17,443 nucleotides of DNA from Akkermansiaceae bacterium (GTDB lineage Bacteria; Verrucomicrobiota; Verrucomicrobiia; Verrucomicrobiales; Akkermansiaceae), in contig JAHDGN010000027.1 in NCBI GenBank assembly GCA_020627645.1, positions 1-17,443 on the forward strand, in the 5' to 3' direction. The number at the start of each line of letters is the position of its first letter. The first letter of the stretch is position 1. The notes beneath the pieces are model-generated. The model was given only the letters and a program-made list of their open reading frames with translations. It did not search any database and was not told the DNA's origin. Positions 16,701 through 17,443 of this stretch are shown here, in pieces. The position numbers and the translations under genes were made by a program.

Positions 16701-17443
16701 GCCGAATTCGCGACCGGATCTCCGGTCTGAGGAATAAAGGTGACCGCAACATCAACTGATTTACTCTCGGCCAAGGCCAGGCTGTCAGAACCATCCAAAA
16801 GGGTATTCGCAACCGAATCATATGATGCAGTCAATTGGCTTGATGTTAGCACGACATTGGTAGGAGCAAATGCCGACAAATCATCTGTGATCTGCACATT
16901 TGATAACGGCTGATTCGAAGTATTGGTCACCGTTAATCTAAAGTTAGCAGTAAAGGTTCCATCCCCATTGTCATCAATCCCGAGAACCTCTTTGTCCAAA
17001 GTCATAGTGCTCGTTAGTGGAGGAATCACCGGCTCGGTCGTTGTAGCAGATGTCATTTCCGTATCAGTCACAAAGCCAGTCCCCGTAGCAGTTGCTTCGT
17101 TCAAAATCGGGTCACCACTGACCGGAACAAAGGTCACTGTCACTTGATAAGTTTTTGATTCATTGATCGCCAAATTATCCGCAGTCGGCAAATTGCTGAG
17201 ATCACTCGTTGTTCCTACAGGAAAAGCAGCCAAATTGTCTATCACCTCCACTCCGGTCAGCGGCTCGTTGGATTGATTGGTCACCTGAATATCAAAAGTC
17301 GCCGTAAAGCTCCCATCCATATGATCAACCACTGGCGGCACCAACGTTTTGGTAATTTCAATATCAAGGAAAAAATCGGGGTCCAAAACTGTCGGATCAC
17401 CTGCATCACCCGTCGTGGGATCATCTGAAGGCGATGGAGGAGC
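1742..17443 (-). CDS. Giant DUF11/DUF7507-like repeat exoprotein, 5' end beyond the window
   Basis: One uninterrupted reading frame of 5233 codons runs from the right edge to a TAG at 1742-1744. It starts outside the window: the codon at 17386-17384 is an internal TTG, and the 19 codons before it are open and continue the repeat linker ('SDDPTTGDAGDPT'). Residue numbers below count from that TTG. Residues 1-4771 are 36 tandem Ig-like units of 116-154 residues. A typical unit has a 'TK' start, 'VDNGDGSFTATF', 'V.NTGNEPL.N[VI]Q[VI].DDL..FP.G', often 'LL.GTD.LAVGE', 'V.VTFTPDG.GPF.N.A', 'SG.G..SG', and an Asp/Pro/Thr-rich linker. This pattern matches the DUF11/DUF7507 repeat families of exported proteins. 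Residues 4772-5214 are a non-repeat C-terminal region. Only one Cys lies in the visible repeats (unit 9, about residue 1071), against six in the C-terminal region. There is no PEP-CTERM, LPXTG or recognisable type IX tail. Known relatives are surface or secreted structural proteins; an adhesive fibre role is inference, and no enzymatic motif is visible. Confidence 0.96.
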   Translation of the reverse strand, partial: APPSPSDDPTTGDAGDPTVLDPDFFLDIEITKTLVPPVVDHMDGSFTATFDIQVTNQSNEPLTGVEVIDNLAAFPVGTTSDLSNLPTADNLAINESKTYQVTVTFVPVSGDPILNEATATGTGFVTDTEMTSATTTEPVIPPLTSTMTLDKEVLGIDDNGDGTFTANFRLTVTNTSNQPLSNVQITDDLSAFAPTNVVLTSSQLTASYDSVANTLLDGSDSLALAESKSVDVAVTFIPQTGDPVANSASADATGSTDGESASDDSPVVEVTPDLNPALSVAKSRAGPVVDLGGGSFRVTFTLDISNEGNEELINLQVTDTFSDFPTGRTVVATSSDFVIASDISSGDLLIGTESLGVGASGTVTVEVTFEVDGDSPYDNTATGSATGQASRDDVDAISNTVTTEVPFAQSIDITKTTDRVVDNLDGSFTADFTIDFENTSNEPLEIVLTDSLGDFPSGSVGMIIGSTGVSPDVSFNGTTDINLVEAMSQLAIGESGQVRISVTYVPDAMTDYTNAVDITGTGAYSGDSVSESASDSVVTPFNSLIDLQKDLVGNNDNGDGTFTAIFDLSVFNPGNQPLSNLQIVEDLSQFNLAVVAVSSTELTAVWNGVAMTVLAGTDTLAVGETKVVQISITYTPNGVGPFTNIATANAQGTYDSSPATSTNDEEVSPNLQPAIALEKTRTDVVHNGDGSFTASFDITVTNTGNEPLVNISVIDDVSDFPPGSPTDFSLLPSGVSLSVGESEVYPVTVVFTPDGNQPYENTATVSADGEFTNVAVSGAGTDDVEPDLNPSNSLSKALVDIVDNGDGSFDANYLLTLTNTGNEILTNVQVVDDISSSFPSGSVLDVTAVSPNLTELISGGNLLTGNDSLDVLESGTISLTITFTPDGSQPYNNQATFTATGGASGDLVSAISDDPATGDAGDGTETNPTLLPELTVTKVLSGIISNNDGSFEATFSVQAENTGNELLNSVQIVDVLSDFPIGSTLTIESSDLLTPAWDPGSGNLLTGTDSLAVNAIATIEVKVVFTPDRSGSYTNTVNGSGTGNASGDGVTDTGMADVLPPFDPQIEISKDVKRVSVATDGSGQITSEICLLVRNVGNEPLVGLQVSDALNVAPNNFMDVVSATVSSTDFTTVAYDGITNVDMLDGTDTLAVGEAGIIEMVIVFRETSGQTMYLNQAVASGDGEFSGENDTEVSDNPDTPGADNDPSDNAPPFEPELEVTKRLDSIVDNGAGSFTANFTIIVSSTGTETVNNVQVIESLSGFPAGATAVATSTDFTVVANVGNLLDGTASLPVGANGSISYAVTFEADGNEPYSNQASASGVGNSTGAPDFDLSDDPDTADPEDPTLVSPVFAPQLEQTKVLDGLVDNNDGTFTATYTISVQNNGNEPVENLQIVDDLANFPPGTTAVMVSTTLTANSTAYSGSTQPNVLAGTDILPINGTGNAVIAVTFTPTSAGSITNTATTSGIGEYGDDSVSSADNALVTPELNPSIELTKNFVSVTDNLDGTFTAVFDLVVLNNGNEALDNIQVSENLSGFPAGSTVTGVPTGPIGSLIVGGSTTVTVSVTFTPDGPGPFNNIADVSGDGRASGNSVDSSDSAPVIPPLAPSVDLEKVHVSTVDIGGGQFTATFDISVTNTGNEPLVNLAISDDVAGFPSGAVLDASSLPSSLNLPVGGSQTFAVSVTYTPDGPGPFTNSATVTADGSASSNGVTDSAAADSTPPLMPGIEVTKKATGVTSLGGGVFEATFDIVVNNTGNEILTGVTVTDPLTGFPSGSVLGGDPLPNSVTLAVGASVTSQVTVTFTADGPGPFTNVAEATGSGGASGDPVEDDSGTPTETNPPFMPGVDLSKSLTSLTDNNDGTFTAVFDLVVENTGNEPLAGVQITEDFSEFNAATVTVSSSDFTASYNGSLFTLLTGTDILPIGATGTAVVTITFTPDGIGPFTNQATVNGEGQYGESPVSAADEADAQPVLDPQIEISKDVKTVTVDGVGVVTSTIELLVRNVGNETLTGVQIEDDLDLTPNNFPSTTTASVGAATNLTGNAGYDGVTDVQLLSGTDTLAPGEAGTIEMTIVYNPDDAPAGQMSFVNQAIASGEGEFSGMIDTEVSDNPDTPGEDNDPSDNTPPFEPEMELTKALDQVVDIGGGQFRAEFTLSVVNIGIERINNLTLVDDISTSFPAGSFASATSSDFTIDSSYNGVSFPTVVNGTGTIGVGETKTVNLEVVFTPDSAGPFNNSATVNGVGAQSGDPDFDQSDDPATPDPEDPTAVNPIFEPMLSLAKTEVGLVDHGDGTFTATYRLDMENNGNEPVQNVQLSDPLTNFPSNAVGVLVSTSLTPNTTPYNGAAQPNLLSGTDLLAVDGTATAVVSVTYTPVDSDPVMNTATLSGTGSFGTSEISATDSEMISVELLPSVRLTKTFDSVVDHGDGTFTGVFIIEVTNTGNEALENIQINDAIGGIPASAITNVSSGSLTLASDFTSGNLLAGTDTLAVNESQSVSVSVTFTPDAPGPFTNSATVSGSGEASGESVEDTDTAEVTPPLMPELTTTKTLTSVSDTGGVFTAIFAITVENTGNEIINNVVISDDVSDFPAGSTLVLDSQPSPLNLAVGESFTLNATVSFVPDGNQPYTNTANVTGEGDASGGSSPSSGSEEIDPVLTPSMEVTKALVGSVVSLGGGFFEANYEITVSNTGNEILNNIQLTDSLAGFPAGVVGVEDALTSGFLMNAGFDGLGDIQLLQAGNSLAVGETKTVGVKVTFEADSGTAYENRAEGTGDGGASGDPVDDDSGSPTETEPPFAPAMTVEKTATDLADNGDGTFTATFELTATNTGNEPLSSLQLTDDLTGFPDVVVVSNTPQSASPNINFNGDSDSNLLLGTDVLGIGESETVTLVITFTGDGTGPYSNNGGGSATGSYSGGGASGSGSDSVDPVYTTDLTLTKNLDNLEVVGGNVVATFTLIVRNTGTEPVLNVQVTDDLTAAPSNYPSTAVATIVSSTLPANPGFNGTSQPDLLLGTGTLAVGEAATIVVQVTSPQVAGQPTFLNQASATGEGEYSGGEEEESSDNPDTPDDPNDPTETAPPFFTELNLSKSLTGIVDNLDGSFTATFDLVVTNDGNEVATAVQIVDTLSNFPSPTVTLASTDLTTVAAWDGANGNLLAGTDSIAIGASESVTLTVRFVPDSAGPFLNQASVSGTGESSGEEDFDLSDDPDTTDPEDPTSTTPPLSPALTFAKELTTLVDNNDGTFTATYTLTVENNSNEPVVNVQLSDPLTNFPSGSVGVLVSTDLTPSSTPYDGWTQPNLLSGTDSLGVGDSATTVLSVTFTPVSDAPVSNSAAFSGAGEYSGETTSGSDGADVDPELNPSMSVVKAFDRVVDNNDGSFTAFFNITASNTGNEALQNITITEDISAFPTGSTVDDTALSGITNLAVGASQTVSVSVTFVPDGPGPFVNSVTGTGDGGASGDEITSTGTGEVTPPLDPSFEVDKTLVGIVDNNDGSFTATFTIEARNTGNEAINNFTLVDDTSDFPVGSTVTGSLPSGVVLPVNGVMSETVTVTFVPDGNQPYTNTASGSGTSSAGGTPVEEESSAETDPPLTPAIEITKVATGVVSNGDGTFTASFTIGVTNTGNEVLTNVTAVDPLTGFPSGAVLGGDSLPVNETFAVGQSESYAVTVTFTPDSAGPFTNVAQVEGTGGASGDPADDDSGTPTETTPTFSPELTFSKVASPLVDNGDGTFTATYTLTAENTGDEPVVNVQISDPLSNFAGVTGVSVTTTNATKNPSYDGVTGATMLLPGFGLGVGESEVVTLSFTFTPDGVGPFGNTATGSGEGEYGGGSTSDSGTDEVTPALDPQIEVSKDVKTMVVDGAGVITMTVELIIRNVGNEPIVGVQVTDDLQAAPNNYPSTAVGSVTSSDFTVAVYDGITNVNMLTGVDTLAPGEAGVIDLTIVYDPADAPAGQTTFVNQATASGSGEYSGEGDSEPSDNPDTPDDDNDPTASVPPFEPEMEVTKELTSITSIGGGQFEALFNLVVNNVGNEGISNLVITDDISTTFPVGSVASASSSDVTVESGYDGSAINAVIVNGGSLGVGDSVSITVSVTFTPDADAPYLNTASAQGEGTQTGQPDYDESDDPTTSDPEDPTEVNPVYTSGIEVRKSLVGAVQDLGDGRFVATFLVEVENTGNQPLVNVQVVDDLSEFGSSQTVVLSSTTLATSYNPVTGTLLVGSDTLAFGETKSLEVEVTFIPEAGLSYTNAVDATAEGEFDGEEVNDDSGLPVSGEPDLQPSLAFEKQLVTVEDLGGGMFKSIFTFTVTNDGNEAIDNVVIVDPLTDFPSGSSVVVTGGSLVIGSLGVGDSVVRGFEVTFTADENAPYENQATAFGTGNAGGGSVSEESDDPATPEEDDPTVTNPPFAPALVLSKMAEGIVDLGDGQFVARFTIGIENAGNEPLVGIEVLDDLSGFPVGTTATIVSSTGILANGSYDGSNPLVENGSLGVGAVASVTIDVTFVPMSAGPVFNDVIGSGEGEYSGGDAGVNDPDPVPVTPPLQPGVDFDKTGVGVVHIGGGVFEASYLLRVENTGNEPLTGISIVDPLDGFPSGSTLLGDPLPTGLSLAIGEVVTYSIQVRFTPDSDLAYFNQAELTGTGGTSGEPLEDISDDPMTPAEDDPTRAKPELTQAIIVDKALTGSESLGDNRFRADYQITVSNAGNQAINGVQVVDNLSGFSPVETVTLSSAQLSTSYNAVTGELLTGTDNLAVDESKTLTLSVTFVRTRDGAYLNSATATGEGALTSVDVDDETNEPVSYEPENQKSGSYDDFLADNGLSGNNDDGDLYGTIFEYATCLDPTSGENKKAFCLEYNPVTGGFDASFLRREGGLADVTYTLEGIDDLRLSPGGWNDLGLTPSVMPSGAELLDSERVTYANVPTRFVRLKVEVGGVAQYSQVFGSSEKQLNGECQSYSDPFLAKECYSGTVSFQSGNVIGLSSPLPNLAGAVTYVEMLSGTYEGHRFEIDEAASTVGNLVLVPGDGLNTLDPIPTDLNGMVAVREHRTLRDMAPPQFFLADNDPTIGDDDSRALLYRNGSFRTYFVKSGTPSYWTELGDPTAADAGDEIIDPCLGIFLHHKSGPISFPTAGVVRQWDVACPLASGYNLIGSVYPLDESPIDRDMLNGFTGGVDPGTSDQLHYWRGDLGTGNEGYDSHFYAKMPAAGLDQWVVQQNPALTSQNNDRIFLENRAVFYDKISPQDWMRPLSWTP
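1745..2698 (-). other. C-terminal module 2 of the giant protein (residues 4897-5214)
   Basis: This is a 318-residue domain at the extreme C-terminus. It contains 'GTVSFQSGNVIGLSS', 'YVEMLSGTYEGHRFEIDE', 'LVLVPGDG', 'VAVREHRTLRDMAPPQFF', then two similar halves mentioning 'FRTYFVKSG...YWTELGD' and 'FYAK...GLDQWVVQQ'. The pattern resembles the verrucomicrobial family TIGR02597, known mainly as a C-terminal or stand-alone exported domain of unknown function; this is recalled, not searched. Four of the region's six Cys residues are here (two close together in 'GEC' and 'KEC', then 'DPC' and 'VAC'), so disulfides are possible. The protein ends '...MRPLSWTP' without a membrane span or sorting motif. 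Confidence 0.6.
2699..3073 (-). other. C-terminal module 1 of the giant protein (residues 4772-4896)
   Basis: The repeats end and a 125-residue module begins. 'GNNDDGDLYGTIFEYATCLDP' is a degenerate form of the Asp-rich loop plus 'LLEYALG.DP' motif of verrucomicrobial exported proteins. It is followed by 'FLRREGG..DVTYTLEG.DDL' and 'TRFVRLKVEV'. The downstream 280-residue protein ends with the same kind of module ('DPDGDGWSNFDEF', 'SSDLESW', 'RFYRV'). The module is known by recurrence only; no function is established from this sequence. Confidence 0.75.
3074..5923 (-). repeat. Repeat block D: units 30-36 of the giant protein
   Basis: Seven units, 950 residues: 30 (5923-5468), 31 (5467-5033), 32 (5032-4631), 33 (4630-4247), 34 (4246-3845), 35 (3844-3464), 36 (3463-3074). 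Unit 30 ('EVSKDVK', 'RNVGNEPI', 'APNNYPSTAV') and unit 31 ('DYDESDDP..SDPEDPT') clearly belong to the 9/16/23 and 10/17/24 classes. Unit 35 matches 14 ('DPLDGFPSGSTLLGDPLP'), so the seven-unit register is kept. Units 32 and 36 are instead the Gln-marked type ('GNQ', 'LSS..L.TSYN.VTG.LL.G'), and 33-34 fit their slots only loosely. Confidence 0.8.
5924..8659 (-). repeat. Repeat block C: units 23-29 of the giant protein
   Basis: Seven units, 912 residues: 23 (8659-8213, 149 residues), 24 (8212-7787, 142), 25 (7786-7382, 135), 26 (7381-7031, 117), 27 (7030-6683, 116), 28 (6682-6326, 119), 29 (6325-5924, 134). Unit-by-unit lengths are within four residues of block A throughout. Unit 23 is the most divergent of its class (it starts 'TLTKNLD' and has 'VRNTGTEPV') but keeps 'APSNYPSTAV' and the 'SDNPDTP' linker. 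Unit 28 repeats 'DPLTGFPSGAVLGGD' and 'GGASGDP'. Confidence 0.9.
8660..11521 (-). repeat. Repeat block B: units 16-22 of the giant protein
   Basis: Seven units, 954 residues, in the same order as block A: 16 (11521-11060, 154 residues), 17 (11059-10625, 145), 18 (10624-10220, 135), 19 (10219-9827, 131), 20 (9826-9479, 116), 21 (9478-9062, 139), 22 (9061-8660, 134). Unit 16 repeats 'EISKDVK', 'VRNVGNE' and 'TPNNF', and 17 repeats the 'DFD.SDDP..PDPEDPT' linker. The block is 46 residues longer than A, mostly because units 19 and 21 are long forms (131 and 139) where A and C have short ones (117 and 119). Confidence 0.9.
11522..14245 (-). repeat. Repeat block A: units 9-15 of the giant protein
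   Basis: Seven units, 908 residues: 9 (14245-13793, 151 residues), 10 (13792-13376, 139), 11 (13375-12971, 135), 12 (12970-12620, 117), 13 (12619-12269, 117), 14 (12268-11912, 119), 15 (11911-11522, 130). Unit 9 opens 'EISKDVK' and has 'VRNVGNEPL' and 'APNNF'. Unit 10 closes with 'DFDLSDDPDTADPEDPT'. Unit 11 has 'NNGNEPV'. Unit 12 has 'NNGNEALDNIQ'. Units 12-14 are the short form without the 'LL.GTD' hairpin. Unit 14 carries 'PLTGFPSGSVLGGDPLP'. Confidence 0.9.
14246..17002 (-). repeat. Repeat block P: units 2-8 of the giant protein
   Basis: Seven units totalling 919 residues: 2 (17002-16610), 3 (16609-16211), 4 (16210-15809), 5 (15808-15419), 6 (15418-15068), 7 (15067-14642), 8 (14641-14246). 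The register with block A is visible for most of them. Unit 3 matches unit 10 ('VATSSDF', 'VTFE.DG..PY.N'). Unit 4 matches 11 and 25 ('FPSGSVG', 'GAYSG', 'V.TP'). Unit 6 matches 13 (short form, 117 residues). Unit 7 matches 14 ('GGASGD', 'TETNP'). Unit 8 ends 'DPQIEISK', as do 15 and (with V for I) 29. Units 2 and 5 do not fit their slots; both carry 'NQPLSN' and belong to a type also seen at units 32 and 36. Confidence 0.75.
17003..17443 (-). repeat. Giant-protein repeat unit 1 plus the preceding linker
   Basis: The edge codons read as an Asp/Pro/Thr-rich linker of the kind that closes unit 7 ('SDDPATGDAGD'), so at least one more unit lies outside the window. Unit 1 (residues 1-128) begins 'EITK' at 10-13, with 'DGSFTATF' at 24-31 and 'SNEPLTGVEV' at 39-48. 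Its middle, 'LSNLPT..NLAINESKTY', lacks the usual 'LL.GTD' hairpin and resembles the short units 6 and 13. Confidence 0.85.

Noticed and set aside
17384..17386. TTG as the start codon of the giant gene
   Set aside because: The upstream in-frame codons are open to the edge and encode a normal inter-repeat linker, so this is an internal leucine codon.

Overview
The window most likely comes from a bacterium of the Verrucomicrobiota or a relative in the PVC group. This is inferred from three things: a textbook PEP-CTERM sorting tail, a C-terminal module pairing a calcium-loop-like stretch with an 'RF.RLKV' or 'RFYRV' ending that is very common in verrucomicrobial exported proteins, and a giant protein built from DUF11/DUF7507-like repeats. 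No rRNA, tRNA, CRISPR array or mobile element was seen. Coding density is close to 100 percent.

Layout. At the left edge, on the + strand, lies a 60-codon peptidase inhibitor I78-like gene (18-200; its frame is open to the window edge). Everything else is on the - strand and reads right to left. First comes one enormous gene, 1742-17443, with its 5' end outside the window. Then, after 46 bases, comes a 214-residue PEP-CTERM protein (1051-1695). It overlaps by ATGA a 280-residue secreted protein (212-1054). That last gene converges on the I78 gene with 11 bases between the stop codons.

The giant gene dominates the window. It contributes 5233 in-frame codons without a stop: 36 Ig-like repeat units of 116-154 residues (about 17400 down to 3074), then a 443-residue C-terminal region. 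The units are not equivalent. They follow a seven-unit higher-order period of about 2.7-2.9 kb. It is sharp in blocks A-C (units 9-29), partly kept in block D (units 30-36), and traceable in the block before A (units 2-8). One unit type, marked by Gln instead of Glu in the 'GNE' motif, occurs out of register at units 2, 5, 32 and 36.

The three - strand genes look like one exported-protein operon. The 214- and 280-residue proteins share an N-terminal domain but have different C-termini. The 280-residue protein and the giant share a C-terminal module. Only the 214-residue protein carries a recognisable cell-envelope sorting signal. A surface fibre or adhesin role for the giant, with the two small proteins as partners, is inference from domain type and context. 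No catalytic residues are visible in any of the three.
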